Assembly (NCBI GenBank): GCA_002238805.1
Contig: MPNB01000016.1
Location: forward strand, 1 to 48,732
From: Rhodothermaceae bacterium bin80
Lineage (GTDB): Bacteria > Bacteroidota > Rhodothermia > Rhodothermales > Bin80
Direction: 5' to 3'
Length of the DNA: 48,732 nucleotides
Shown: piece by piece, positions 16,126-25,288 of the stretch
Layout of the letters: the number at the start of each line of letters is the position of its first letter
Numbering within the stretch: position 1 is the first letter of the stretch
Translations under genes and position numbers: made by a program
The notes under the pieces: model-generated
What the model was told of the DNA's origin: nothing
Databases searched by the model: none
The model's input: the letters and a program-made list of their open reading frames with translations, nothing else

Positions 16126-18984
16126 TTACCGAATAAGGATCATTGTCCGGTTCTGCCGCCCGTAAACATTGTCTGAAGTGGTGGCTTCCACGGTATAAAA
16201 ATAGACGCCACTGGCGAGCGGCAGTCCCTGCTGATTCACGCCCGTCCATGAGTGGGCATATTGCCCGGGTGATTTGTCGGTCGCTTCCAGCTCACTTACC
16301 GTACGTCCGAGTACATCGTAAATGGTGAGTCGCACTTGTGCATGCCGATGGAGGTTATATCGTATGGTCGTATGATGACCAAACGGGTTCGGAAAATTTG
16401 GCTCCAGTTGAAGGATCTCCGTAAATGGATCCGGTGTCTGCGCGCGTGTCGCCCCAATGAGATCCAGCCAGATCGTCCTAACTTCGTGTGGTTTGAAGGG
16501 CACGGTTATTTCCCGATCAACAATATTCATGTAGCCGATTGGAGCTTCCAACAACGTGGTCCACGCAGCCCTCCGTATCTCAGGGCCAAACGACAGGGTC
16601 GATTCCACGGCTTCTGAGGAAGGGTTGTACAGACGCACAATAAACCCATCGCCCGTTCTGGGTCGCTTTAATGTGGAGAGTTGGAGCGTTGCATTTTTCA
16701 CCGACATAAAGGTGTAACTGGGAGCCGACATTGTACCCTTCTGCTGTGGGGGCAACACGCGCGTATAGAGAGGTGTGTTGAAGTTATAGGCAAATTTTGT
16801 AGCGCTTACGGGGTCAGCCGTTCCCTCATGTGACGTGAGTGAGAAGCCGGCTTCCAGCGGTCCTACTCCGGCTCGATAGGCTGTGCCACTGGTATTGAAA
16901 GAGGTCAGCAGCCGTACATTGCCGTCGAATCGGCCAGCAGGATAGGCATGAATAGCTGGACCATCAGTAGCAAGAATGGCACTGGTGTTCCCCCCCGAAA
17001 CGATTGCCCAACGCTGCATGGCGTAATGGTTGGTGCGAAAACCACTTAACTCATCCTCAAATACCCGTACATGCCCGAAGGGGATTTCGTAGCGGAGGGA
17101 AGCCCCTGGCAAATCAAATCTGAACAAAAAGTCCACGCCCTCGAAACTCGCCACAGGTCGTTTGTTGTACTTGTTCCTGAAATCAATACGCCGCTGTCCA
17201 GCGGGGAGCATGATTTCGGTTTCATAGGTATTTGCACCCGGGGCCATTCCCTGGAGGACCAGCCGCTGCAGTACAGTGCCACTGTCGCTGGCCACTACTT
17301 GAAAGCCGGACGGTGCAGTGCCGTTGTAGGTGTACTGATTGAAACGGGCATCTCCACGTGTTAATTCCTGGCCGGTCTTTTTCTCCTGGATGTTGCTGAT
17401 GCCTCCCGTAGCCAGATTGACCTCTACGCGATAGGCGTCATTCTCCAGGGTTGCACTATTCAGTGTCCGGGGCGGCGGTCTGGTTCCTGTGTGGGTGCGC
17501 AGATGAAATAGTTTATAGCCCAATGGAGGGACGCCATCCGCCTGAAAAGCAATCTCATCTGTCGAAAGAAGTATTTGTGAAGGGCGGACGGAGCCTGTCT
17601 CACCATCAAGGACATGGAAAGCTGGCAGTGATGCCACGAGCGGATCATCCAATGGCAGGCGTACAACTTCGGACCGTTCCCATGGCAGGGGGTTGAAGAC
17701 GACGACCGTGACATCATTGTCGGTCGCTATGGTGCTACTCCAGGCCTCCAGTGCTTCATCCAGAATGGTTTCTCCAGCATTTCTTGCCGCGTTGATCCAA
17801 GCCATCTTACGCCCCCAGAAGGGTGCATTGCCGGCAGGATCCAGAGATCCCAGGTTATGATCCTCAAACAGGAGGTTGTTGATATAGGCCTGACGCAATT
17901 CATCAGCCGGATAGATGTAGCTTGGCGCTACACTATTTGCAATTGAGGCAAAGGTTTCTGCCACAGGCAAGATGGTTTGTGTGGAGCGGGATTCAAGAAA
18001 ACCTTTTGTGGATGAGGCTGCGAAACTCCAGCTCCACCAGTTTGGGGCATCACCTTTGAATACCGGAAGTTCATTCGCCAGGTTTTGTTCAACGTAGTCG
18101 AAGAAGTCAGAAAAAGTAGCTACATGGATCGTGGAGGTATCATGATTTTCATTCCATATATGGGCGTTATCAGAGATTTTCGGATTCGGTGGACGATTGT
18201 CGCCAGTTGAAGCATTGACTAACACGACGTCATACGGATAGCCGTCTGCAGCCAGTTTATTCAGCTGTGCTGTAATGCGCGGCTCCATTGCGGTATAAGG
18301 GCCGTAGAGTCCCCAAATGATGCCTTCGAGATAAGCCCATTCGGGATGTAACGAGCGCCAGAGCAACGTTTGATCACCGCTCTGGCTTTCCCAGTAGAAC
18401 AGGTTTGGCAACGTTGTTGTCGAGTAGAATTCCGACAAAAACGAATTCATTGCCAGTGATGCGTAGGGAATATTGCTTTTGGCCAATAGCTGTGCCAATG
18501 CCCACGTGAAACCCGGTGTGTCGTTGGTTACGGCTGTTTGAATGGGCACGTTATACTCTTCTTTTAGAGCTTGGGCGAAGTAGAGGGAGCGCACCAATTC
18601 TTCGGGGCCTGCAAGGTCGGTCTGAAGACTGAAGTGCATCGCTGCAATCTCAATCTGCCCGGCTCGTACATGGTTCATCAGGGCTGCGACCTCTTCCCGT
18701 GAGCGATTTTTGAGATAATCTTCCAGCACCCATGTGACTTCTATGGTCCACTTGAATTGACTCTCCGCGGGATAGGATTGCGTCTGGTTGATGTAGGTGA
18801 CCACATCATCCAAGTATTTTCGGTGTTGTTCAATCACATCCGGGACCGGGGCTGTGAACCCCACATCGGTGTGGGAGAAGGGAACTACAAAGATTTTCCA
18901 GTCCCGGTCAAATTGGGCTACTGTGGACTTCGTACATATCAGGCACAAGGCCCAGAGAATGATTTGCAAGACAGATCTTCTCAT
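16126..18984 (-). CDS. GH38-family alpha-mannosidase-like glycosidase with T9SS sorting domain
   Basis: A 952-residue secreted enzyme. After a signal peptide (LQIILWALCLICTKSTVAQ) the catalytic domain starts almost at once: PFSHTDVGFT gives the zinc ligands H38 and D40, and VTNDTPGFTW contains the nucleophile D155. A further conserved histidine is in FEDHNLG. The region from about 440 to 830 is the GH38 beta-sandwich half (VVVFNPLPWERSEVVRLPL). Residues about 865-952 are a T9SS C-terminal domain (LEPNFPNPFGHHTTIRYNL, YDVLGRTVSELE, ASGVYFYTVEA). It is therefore predicted to be exported and anchored or released at the surface, unlike its longer paralogue in the run. Its ATG overlaps the stop of the PorV/PorQ-like gene (ATGA, 18981-18984), coupling the enzyme to a likely T9SS component. 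Confidence 0.9.
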   Translation of the reverse strand: MRRSVLQIILWALCLICTKSTVAQFDRDWKIFVVPFSHTDVGFTAPVPDVIEQHRKYLDDVVTYINQTQSYPAESQFKWTIEVTWVLEDYLKNRSREEVAALMNHVRAGQIEIAAMHFSLQTDLAGPEELVRSLYFAQALKEEYNVPIQTAVTNDTPGFTWALAQLLAKSNIPYASLAMNSFLSEFYSTTTLPNLFYWESQSGDQTLLWRSLHPEWAYLEGIIWGLYGPYTAMEPRITAQLNKLAADGYPYDVVLVNASTGDNRPPNPKISDNAHIWNENHDTSTIHVATFSDFFDYVEQNLANELPVFKGDAPNWWSWSFAASSTKGFLESRSTQTILPVAETFASIANSVAPSYIYPADELRQAYINNLLFEDHNLGSLDPAGNAPFWGRKMAWINAARNAGETILDEALEAWSSTIATDNDVTVVVFNPLPWERSEVVRLPLDDPLVASLPAFHVLDGETGSVRPSQILLSTDEIAFQADGVPPLGYKLFHLRTHTGTRPPPRTLNSATLENDAYRVEVNLATGGISNIQEKKTGQELTRGDARFNQYTYNGTAPSGFQVVASDSGTVLQRLVLQGMAPGANTYETEIMLPAGQRRIDFRNKYNKRPVASFEGVDFLFRFDLPGASLRYEIPFGHVRVFEDELSGFRTNHYAMQRWAIVSGGNTSAILATDGPAIHAYPAGRFDGNVRLLTSFNTSGTAYRAGVGPLEAGFSLTSHEGTADPVSATKFAYNFNTPLYTRVLPPQQKGTMSAPSYTFMSVKNATLQLSTLKRPRTGDGFIVRLYNPSSEAVESTLSFGPEIRRAAWTTLLEAPIGYMNIVDREITVPFKPHEVRTIWLDLIGATRAQTPDPFTEILQLEPNFPNPFGHHTTIRYNLHRHAQVRLTIYDVLGRTVSELEATDKSPGQYAHSWTGVNQQGLPLASGVYFYTVEATTSDNVYGRQNRTMILIR

Positions 18985-20003
18985 CGGCGGGAGAGTCCCA
19001 GTGTAATTCGGTGGGTGGCTCCCAGCAGGTCTCCGTAGGGTACATAAGCGTAATCAAGGTGCAGCTGGAAGATGGCAATCTGCTGCAGGGCCAGCCCCGC
19101 TCCGAAAGAAAGGTCCCCCTCATCCACCTGAAAGCGGTATCCAGCCCGCAGTGATAGCATATTCAGAAATACAGACTCAATACCCCAGTTCACCCACTCA
19201 TTGTTATCAGTTGGATGCACCAGTTCAAAGGATGTGGACAGACGAAAACCTTGTGAGGTGATCAGATCATCTGCTGCGCTCATACGGAAGAGCAGTGGCA
19301 TACGAAAAGATTCCCGGAGTCCATCTACCGAGGCCCCAAAATGTTGTATCGTAAACGCGAGGCGCAACTGCCGGAAACCAGTGTAGTACAGTGTGCCGAC
19401 ATCGAACAGGACATTACTGAATGCGTCCTGATCCAGTTGCTCCCGCACGTACTTGACCTGCAGGCCAATAGTTAATCGGTCCGTGAACCGTTTTGCGGCG
19501 GCCAGTCCAACCATAAAGTCCCCCGCACTGACCAGGCGTCCTGTGCCCTCTGGATCGGTGGCGGTAGTCTCCTCATAGGACTCAATACCAAAATTCATCA
19601 CACTGAGTCCGAAAGTGTAGCTATTGACCGGCATGGCTACTACCAAGGCATCCACACGGCTGTTGACGAGCCATTCATTGTGGGTCAGGTACACAGTCGG
19701 TCCTGAGACTAGTGGCAGTGCACCAACATTCCAGAAAACGGCGTTAGCATCGTTAGTGAGGCTACTGGCTGCTTCACCAAGTGCACTCTCTCTTGCACCG
19801 ATCCCAATCTTCAGTGCCTGGAATCCTGCCGATCCTGTTTTCTCAAAATCAAATCCGTAGTCGGATTGTGCTTGGGCCGAGAATGGCGTCAGTAGCAGGG
19901 CCAGAAACAGGAGTACAGCACCTCCACCACCCGCAACCTCGTTAATCGCATGCCCTTGACCGAAGGCCTTTGTTCGGAATATGTGGCGGAGATCAAATGT
20001 CAT
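18981..20003 (-). CDS. PorV/PorQ-family outer-membrane beta-barrel protein
   Basis: A 340-residue protein with a signal sequence (GGGAVLLFLALLLTPFSAQAQS). The mature start matches the PorV/PorQ pattern: AGFQALKIGIGARESALGEAASSLTNDANAVFWNVGAL. Alternating hydrophobic strands fill the rest, ending in the barrel-like GATHRITLGLSRR. Members of this family either shuttle T9SS substrates to the attachment machinery (PorV) or are related FadL-like barrels. Placed between two genes for T9SS-tagged proteins, it may be a dedicated sorting partner for this locus rather than the global PorV. A second ATG is not needed; the long N-region before the signal could mean the true start is a little downstream. 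Confidence 0.86.
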   Translation of the reverse strand: MTFDLRHIFRTKAFGQGHAINEVAGGGGAVLLFLALLLTPFSAQAQSDYGFDFEKTGSAGFQALKIGIGARESALGEAASSLTNDANAVFWNVGALPLVSGPTVYLTHNEWLVNSRVDALVVAMPVNSYTFGLSVMNFGIESYEETTATDPEGTGRLVSAGDFMVGLAAAKRFTDRLTIGLQVKYVREQLDQDAFSNVLFDVGTLYYTGFRQLRLAFTIQHFGASVDGLRESFRMPLLFRMSAADDLITSQGFRLSTSFELVHPTDNNEWVNWGIESVFLNMLSLRAGYRFQVDEGDLSFGAGLALQQIAIFQLHLDYAYVPYGDLLGATHRITLGLSRR

Positions 20004-20018
20004 GAACTCGGTGATGCC

Positions 20019-21857
20019 TCACTTGATGATCAGCAATGTTCCTTGGGCCGAGCCCACTTCCGACTGCACTGTCCAGAAATAGATCCCTGGGGCTACCTGT
20101 TGACGTGAATCAGAGAGCTGGTCCCAAACGGCCTGTCCGGTATTGGGGTCATCGTGTTCGAGGACCTTGAAAAGCTCTCCACTCGATGTATATATATGTA
20201 CAGTTGCCCGTGCTGGAAGGTTTGTCCAGACAATTGTAGATTCTTCGCCTGTGGTTGGAAAGCCGGAAACGAGACGGAACGGATTGGGGAACACTCTAAC
20301 GTTCATCGCATCGGCTGCGGGTAGACTGGCTACCGTCACAGCGTCCTCGTTACGGTTGGTGTACCAGCTTTGATTCCCGTCTTCATCAAGCGAAACAATG
20401 CTATAGAAATAACTCACCCCTAGGTCCACACGGTTATCGATATATCTCCATTTCCCTAGATCACTGTCCCAGTACCGTCGGCGATCCAGTGAACTATTTG
20501 GACGTACTCGAGCGACACGCCTATAGGGCCCGGTGAAGGCTCGCTCGCTACGGTAAATGTGGTACTCCATAAAGCTGGCTTGGCCGGTAATAGGGTCCAC
20601 CCATGTTTGGTCTAGAGGGGGCCAGGTCAGCGAAATAGACTGGGATGTTGGTAGAGGTAGAATCTGGATGTCTGGTGATGGTGGTGGTACAGAGGCCACT
20701 TCATAGTTGCGGTTGAAGAGTTCCTGTGCCCGATCAACGGTGCTTTGCAGCGAGTCGAGCCCGGCTGGCAGCGACATTTGAGCATCGAGTCCCTCCAGGG
20801 CCTTTTGAATGGGGAGTCCGTTCACAGCCTGCACAAGCGTGACCGTAATACTTGATGCTGCCTCCAGCGTATATGGGCCGCACGACATTAACATGAATGG
20901 CACTAACCGTTCGTCGGCAGGTGCCTGCAGCAAACGATTAGCACCGGAGAGGATGGCATAAAGATTATCTGCCGTGGTTGAGGTCAGGGTCAGCTGATTT
21001 TCATTATTGAGTAATTGCGCGCTCAGTACGTGGGCCGGTTGCGCTTCTCCGAAAGTACCTGCAGGCGCATTCAGAAGGCTTACACCGGCATATCCTGTCG
21101 TGCGCAACTCACCGCGGGAGAGCAGAAAGTTACCCACATCGGTTGGCAGATCGAAGTTTGGCGTGTCATCCCAGGCATACATTAACCGGCGCGTTTCGTC
21201 GTACCCGGTCAGCTCATCAGCCCGATTGAAATCTTCCCCCCATCCATTGTGTGCCAGAACATCCTGGTAGCTGGGTCGCAACAAATACGGGAATCCGATA
21301 TACACATCGCTAAGAGTCAAGCTTGTCTGATTGGTGAGGGTATACTCAATTATAATGAAGTCCTTCAGGCCGGGAAAGCTCCAGGCCCGGCTGGTTCGCT
21401 CCACACGTATGTTTTCGGAGGTAGTCCAGATTGCCGTGATGGTTTGCTCGGCCAGTCGGGGATTGTAGTCGGGTTGTTCGACGAAATTGTCAACCTTGGC
21501 CATCACCTCATACGTCCCCTGGTCACGGAATGCAAAAGGACCGTTTTCGACAAAGAAGAGACTGCCATCGGCGCGACGGCCACCGATCCAGGTTCCACCT
21601 GCAAAATTATAGGATCGCTGCTCATCCTTGCTCAAGAGCGTGCTGGGACCACCTGGCCAGTCCATACTGGGAAAGAATTCGAACAGATTGGTCGGGCTTG
21701 GCGCGCCGACTGTGCCGTCATCCTTCATCGTATCCCATAAATCCCCCCGATCGTGAATTTCGAACTCCGCTGTGCGCACCTGGGCCTGCACCGGTCCAGC
21801 CAGGATTAAAAGAGCCAGAACACAAAAAACGTTTTGCCGCACTGTGCTGTGGGTCAT
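20019..21857 (-). CDS. Surface protein with fibronectin type III-like region and T9SS sorting domain
   Basis: A 612-residue exported protein with a clean signal peptide (VFCVLALLILAGPVQAQ). Residues about 28-350 are a beta-rich region of unrecognised type (FNFAGG-like WIGGRRADGSLFF, LTNQTSLTLSDVYIGFPYLLRP). Residues about 400-505 resemble a fibronectin type III module (SQSISLTWPPLD, YHIYRSERAFTGPYRRVA, VSYFYSIVSLDEDGNQSWYT). The last 90 residues are a T9SS C-terminal domain (VRVFPNPFRLVSGFPT, ATVHIYTSSGELFKVLE, GIYFWTVQSEVG). It lies directly downstream of the TonB receptor gene, the slot that SusD takes in classical glycan loci, but no SusD-like feature (lipobox cysteine, helical TPR) is visible. 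A surface glycan-binding partner of the receptor is a reasonable inference. Confidence 0.82.
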   Translation of the reverse strand: MTHSTVRQNVFCVLALLILAGPVQAQVRTAEFEIHDRGDLWDTMKDDGTVGAPSPTNLFEFFPSMDWPGGPSTLLSKDEQRSYNFAGGTWIGGRRADGSLFFVENGPFAFRDQGTYEVMAKVDNFVEQPDYNPRLAEQTITAIWTTSENIRVERTSRAWSFPGLKDFIIIEYTLTNQTSLTLSDVYIGFPYLLRPSYQDVLAHNGWGEDFNRADELTGYDETRRLMYAWDDTPNFDLPTDVGNFLLSRGELRTTGYAGVSLLNAPAGTFGEAQPAHVLSAQLLNNENQLTLTSTTADNLYAILSGANRLLQAPADERLVPFMLMSCGPYTLEAASSITVTLVQAVNGLPIQKALEGLDAQMSLPAGLDSLQSTVDRAQELFNRNYEVASVPPPSPDIQILPLPTSQSISLTWPPLDQTWVDPITGQASFMEYHIYRSERAFTGPYRRVARVRPNSSLDRRRYWDSDLGKWRYIDNRVDLGVSYFYSIVSLDEDGNQSWYTNRNEDAVTVASLPAADAMNVRVFPNPFRLVSGFPTTGEESTIVWTNLPARATVHIYTSSGELFKVLEHDDPNTGQAVWDQLSDSRQQVAPGIYFWTVQSEVGSAQGTLLIIK

Positions 21858-21879
21858 TTTGGTAGTTCAGACAATCGCG

Positions 21880-24800
21880 TCATCGCAGGTTATAGCGTAA
21901 GCCGAAATAGAATTGTCTCGGGGCGAAATAGGTTTGCCAACTGATATCATAGCCCACAGCATCTACCTGTGAGATCTCGCCATTCTCCACGTAATTCTTC
22001 ACTGCTTCTGCATCAAAAAAGACATCGCCAAAGGAACGCAGGTTCCGGGCGTTGAGTACGTTCGTGACGTTAACATAGGCCGCGAGTGTGTGAATTCCGG
22101 AAATTTGGAAGCTTTTCTCCAGTCGAAGGTCAAGGGTTTTTATAGGTGGCAAACGATGATTATCCCGTGTATCTGGAGGGTCATCGGGGCCCACGTACGT
22201 AAAGGTTCGACCACTTACAAAACTGAACAGTGCGCTCAGGCTTGTCCCTTCCAGGAGGGTGCTTGCAAACGATTGTGTCGTTTCTTCGGGGTAGCGTACA
22301 TAAAGATTGGTTCTCAGAATATGTGGTCGACTGAACGTGGTCTCCGTGGGTAAGCGTTTCGATACGTCAATGTCATAGACATATTCCGGTACGCCTTCCT
22401 CATCATAGCGGATTGTACCCGGTGTGGCGCGTCCCTGTGTTACTTTCGAAAAGCTGTAGTTTGCATTGACCGCATACCAGTGACTGTGGGCCGTACGTGC
22501 AGTAATCTCAAAGCCGCGCGAGTCACCGTAATCACCTGAGAAATTCGAAACATAAAAGACGTTCGGTGTAATGTCCCCGCGAAACGGGTCGTACATGTAA
22601 ACACGGCGGTCAAAAATGCCTTGACGCGGCATAGTCTGATCGAAGACATCTTTGTAGAATCCGGTCATATCGAGTACTATAAAATCCCCGAAATTATGCA
22701 CAATCCCCACCTCGAACAGCACCGTTTTCTCTGGCTTCAGGGCATCAAGAGACAGCACAACAACACGTTCGGGATCGCCATCCAGGGAGGGAATGTGACG
22801 GGGCTCACGTCCTTGAGCAGTAGCAGCAGCATCCTCCGCCATCTGGGCTCTTACTATATACTCGGGCCGGAAGTAGTTGAACTCGAACATCCGGTCAAGC
22901 GGTGGCAGCTGATAGAAGCGTCCATAATTAAAATGCAGGACGGTCTTGCTGGAGACCGGAAAGGATACGCCAATACGCGGGCTGACACGGTGGAATGCAT
23001 TTGCGGATGCACGGGATTTGGCCAGTACATTCTCGTAGGAGTACTTGACGCGTCCGTTCTCATCGACCTGATCACGATCGGGATCCAGTGCGGGATCAAA
23101 GTCAGGGTCTACACTCAGATTGAAGAGGTTGCGGGTGGTGAACCAGTCGACGTTTGGATGAAAGAGGTCATACCGCACGCCCACATTCAAAATCATGCTG
23201 TTGAATTCCATTTTGTCCTGCACATAAGCGGCAAACTCAATGGGGTGATAGGTTTCGTGCAGTCCACGGTTGAGCCAGTACCGTGGATCTGTACTGAATG
23301 ATGAGTGTCGCCAGGAAAAATTTTCCCTGAAAGTATTGCGGCGCAGCTCAATGCCGGCTTTGATGAAATTGGTTTTATTGAACTGCCAGTTTGCGCTGCT
23401 CTCCAGGGACAGATCGCCTACCTCCTGGTCTCGATCGACAATAAATGACCAGGCATCATAGGGCTCATCAGGGTAGCCGTTATACCGTTGAAATCCAAAC
23501 AATGTGGGGTTTTCGCTGACACCTAGGCGAGTAAAGTCACTAGGCTTTTCACGCATGTCGAGACGGAAGCGGCTGATCTGTATGTCATAGAAAAATCGGG
23601 GCGAAAGCGTGTGCGTCCATTCAGAGCTGAAATGAGTCGTCTTTCCCTCAAGGAGGGATCCCCATCCGCGATAGAATTTGACTTGTTGCACATAGTCGCC
23701 GTTCTCCTGCAGTGTCGAGTGGCCAACGCGGTTATAGAGTGCTCCAATTCTCAGTTTCATATTGGGGCGTAGTTGAAGAACCACGTTACCCAGAATATCA
23801 TCCAGTTCCCGATGATCTCTTGGACGTGGATAGGCGTATGCTTCACGTTTGAACTGAGACGCTACAAAAAAACTGGCTTTGGTCTGGCCCCTTGTAAAGA
23901 TTGATCCCCCCAGGCTTCCATAAATCTGATGGTCTGGGATTTCGCGATAGTCGTAAACTTGGCTATTGCGAAACGGCGTCCACCAATCGGGATCAAGTGT
24001 ACCGTCCTCAAGTGTATTGTCCAGATATTCTTTTTGTGTTTCAGGGTCGTACAGATAGTTTCCAAAATGTCGCTGTCCAGCAGCACCATATGTGTATTCT
24101 AGCGAGGCGCTGTATTGTGGTCCACCCTGTCGGGTTACCACGTTAACGATGCCGGACTGGGCTCCCCCGTATTGTGCTTCGAAGCCTCCGGTCAGAATCT
24201 GGATCTCCTGTACAGCGTGCATATTGATATTGGTGAAGGATCCCCCCTGATCAGCGCGCCCCTCAACCAATGCTGTGGTACGGGTTCCATCAAGAAACCA
24301 GAATACTTCGGTCTGATCTCCTCCACGTACGGCGTAACGACTCTCTCCCCGTCCTGAACCTCCGAGCCCACCAATGATTGGTTCGGGGTCAAATAACACT
24401 CCAGTCTGCAGCATGAGTCCTTCACGGGCACTTCGTACGGGCAGTGCTCTCAGCTGCTGAATGTCGAGGTAATGGACGCTTGCGGTCTCGTCACGTTGCA
24501 CCAGGGGGCGCTCGGCACTCACCAGGAGTTCGTCATCCAGTTCGATGGCCTCTGCCGTCAGGGCTACATCTATGCGCGTAGTCAGGCCGCTCTGAACAAC
24601 GACATCTTTGACGATTACTGTTGCAAAGCCAAGCATCGTCACACGCAACCGATAGAGGCCCGGTGAAACATTCAGGATCAAAAAATCACCATTCACGTCA
24701 GCTGCACCCCCTAATGTGGTTCCCTCGACGAGCACACTGGCTCCTGGCAGGAACTCACCGGTCCCCGCTTCCGTGATGTTTCCAACGATTTTTCCCGCAT

Positions 24801-24900
24801 GGACCGGGTCAGGGGATATCGCTAAGGATGACTGTTCTGACAGTAGTATGAGTAACCCTAGAGCAATGACGCGCATGAATCCTGTCATGACTACCATCAT
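21880..24900 (-). CDS. TonB-dependent receptor with carboxypeptidase-regulatory-like domain
   Basis: About 1006 residues from the ATG at 24898-24900, chosen because a signal peptide follows (MRVIALGLLILLSEQSSLA) and GGGCAGG lies just upstream; the frame is open to 25092. After the signal comes a CarboxypepD_reg-like/CNA-like sandwich (GNITEAGTGEFLPGASVLVEG ... GLYRLRVTMLGFATV), then the plug domain (ALPVRSAREGLMLQTGV, RYAVRGGDQTEVFWFLDG, QEIQILTGGFEAQYGGAQSG) and a large outer-membrane barrel ending in an aromatic strand (RQFYFGLRYNLR). Such receptors import bulky ligands across the outer membrane using TonB energy. No SusD gene follows, so it is not a standard SusCD pair. It heads the 13-gene minus-strand run, and its promoter must lie in the divergent intergenic region. 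Confidence 0.92.
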   Translation of the reverse strand: MMVVMTGFMRVIALGLLILLSEQSSLAISPDPVHAGKIVGNITEAGTGEFLPGASVLVEGTTLGGAADVNGDFLILNVSPGLYRLRVTMLGFATVIVKDVVVQSGLTTRIDVALTAEAIELDDELLVSAERPLVQRDETASVHYLDIQQLRALPVRSAREGLMLQTGVLFDPEPIIGGLGGSGRGESRYAVRGGDQTEVFWFLDGTRTTALVEGRADQGGSFTNINMHAVQEIQILTGGFEAQYGGAQSGIVNVVTRQGGPQYSASLEYTYGAAGQRHFGNYLYDPETQKEYLDNTLEDGTLDPDWWTPFRNSQVYDYREIPDHQIYGSLGGSIFTRGQTKASFFVASQFKREAYAYPRPRDHRELDDILGNVVLQLRPNMKLRIGALYNRVGHSTLQENGDYVQQVKFYRGWGSLLEGKTTHFSSEWTHTLSPRFFYDIQISRFRLDMREKPSDFTRLGVSENPTLFGFQRYNGYPDEPYDAWSFIVDRDQEVGDLSLESSANWQFNKTNFIKAGIELRRNTFRENFSWRHSSFSTDPRYWLNRGLHETYHPIEFAAYVQDKMEFNSMILNVGVRYDLFHPNVDWFTTRNLFNLSVDPDFDPALDPDRDQVDENGRVKYSYENVLAKSRASANAFHRVSPRIGVSFPVSSKTVLHFNYGRFYQLPPLDRMFEFNYFRPEYIVRAQMAEDAAATAQGREPRHIPSLDGDPERVVVLSLDALKPEKTVLFEVGIVHNFGDFIVLDMTGFYKDVFDQTMPRQGIFDRRVYMYDPFRGDITPNVFYVSNFSGDYGDSRGFEITARTAHSHWYAVNANYSFSKVTQGRATPGTIRYDEEGVPEYVYDIDVSKRLPTETTFSRPHILRTNLYVRYPEETTQSFASTLLEGTSLSALFSFVSGRTFTYVGPDDPPDTRDNHRLPPIKTLDLRLEKSFQISGIHTLAAYVNVTNVLNARNLRSFGDVFFDAEAVKNYVENGEISQVDAVGYDISWQTYFAPRQFYFGLRYNLR

Positions 24901-25124
24901 AGTGTGCCTGCCCTTACTGAACCCCAAGGTGGTTTCAGGACGAAACTGCCAAAATCTGTTCTCAATTGGTTTCTGTTTTCCGGTTATTTGTTGCCCCTGG
25001 GTACAGCCGGGATGTCCACTCATCTGTGATTTGTTGGCAGGATGAAATGTGCCCCGGTCGTACTGTACGGTATCTTCAAGGATGATGCACAAACTATATC
25101 TGATGTCCGGGATCCAGGAATTGT

Positions 25125-25147
25125 TTGACCTGGGTCAATCTGGTCAA
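25125..25147. promoter_or_regulatory. Candidate operator: palindrome TTGACC-TG-GGTCAA plus extra half-site
   Basis: TTGACC at 25125-25130 and GGTCAA at 25133-25138 are perfect inverted repeats with a two-base spacer. A third GGTCAA copy follows at 25142-25147, nine bases downstream of the second in direct orientation. The position between two divergent catabolic operons suits a shared regulator. The family of the regulator cannot be told from the site. Confidence 0.45.
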
Positions 25148-25219
25148 CTGCTTGGATGATGGGCGGCATCCGACAAACACTTGTGATAGGTAAGATCCGT
25201 AGTGAGCATCCTGCACTGA

Positions 25220-25252
25220 TTGACAAAATTACACGGGATCTCATTACCTTTA
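25220..25252 (+). promoter_or_regulatory. Possible Bacteroidota-type promoter of the SDR operon
   Basis: TTG at 25220-25222 and TAccTTTA at 25245-25252 resemble the -33/-7 elements (TTG and TAnnTTTG) of Bacteroidota housekeeping promoters, with 22 bases between them and one mismatch at the last base. The SDR start codon is 36 bases downstream. A sigma70 reading is worse because TTGACA and TACAAT are 25 bases apart. Confidence 0.25.
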
Positions 25253-25288
25253 CAATATAGATACGATTTTCGAATAGTAGAAGGTTCC

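Larger units (their letters stand above)
24901..25288. other. Divergent intergenic region between TonB receptor and SDR operons
   Basis: This 388-base stretch separates the two divergently transcribed sugar operons and should hold both promoters. It contains the palindrome at 25125-25138, an extra GGTCAA half-site at 25142-25147, and a promoter-like pair of elements for the plus-strand operon at 25220-25252. The minus-strand frame open here up to 25092 is judged to be untranslated leader. No transcription-factor gene is present in or next to the region. Confidence 0.6.

Noticed and set aside
20019..21857. SusD homologue downstream of the TonB receptor
   Set aside because: The product has a T9SS tail and beta-rich modules, not a lipobox and TPR-like helices, so it is not SusD.
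22621..23301. 226-residue plus-strand frame antisense to the TonB receptor gene
   Set aside because: It lies wholly inside a well-supported gene, has low-complexity composition and no recognisable motif; it is a shadow frame.
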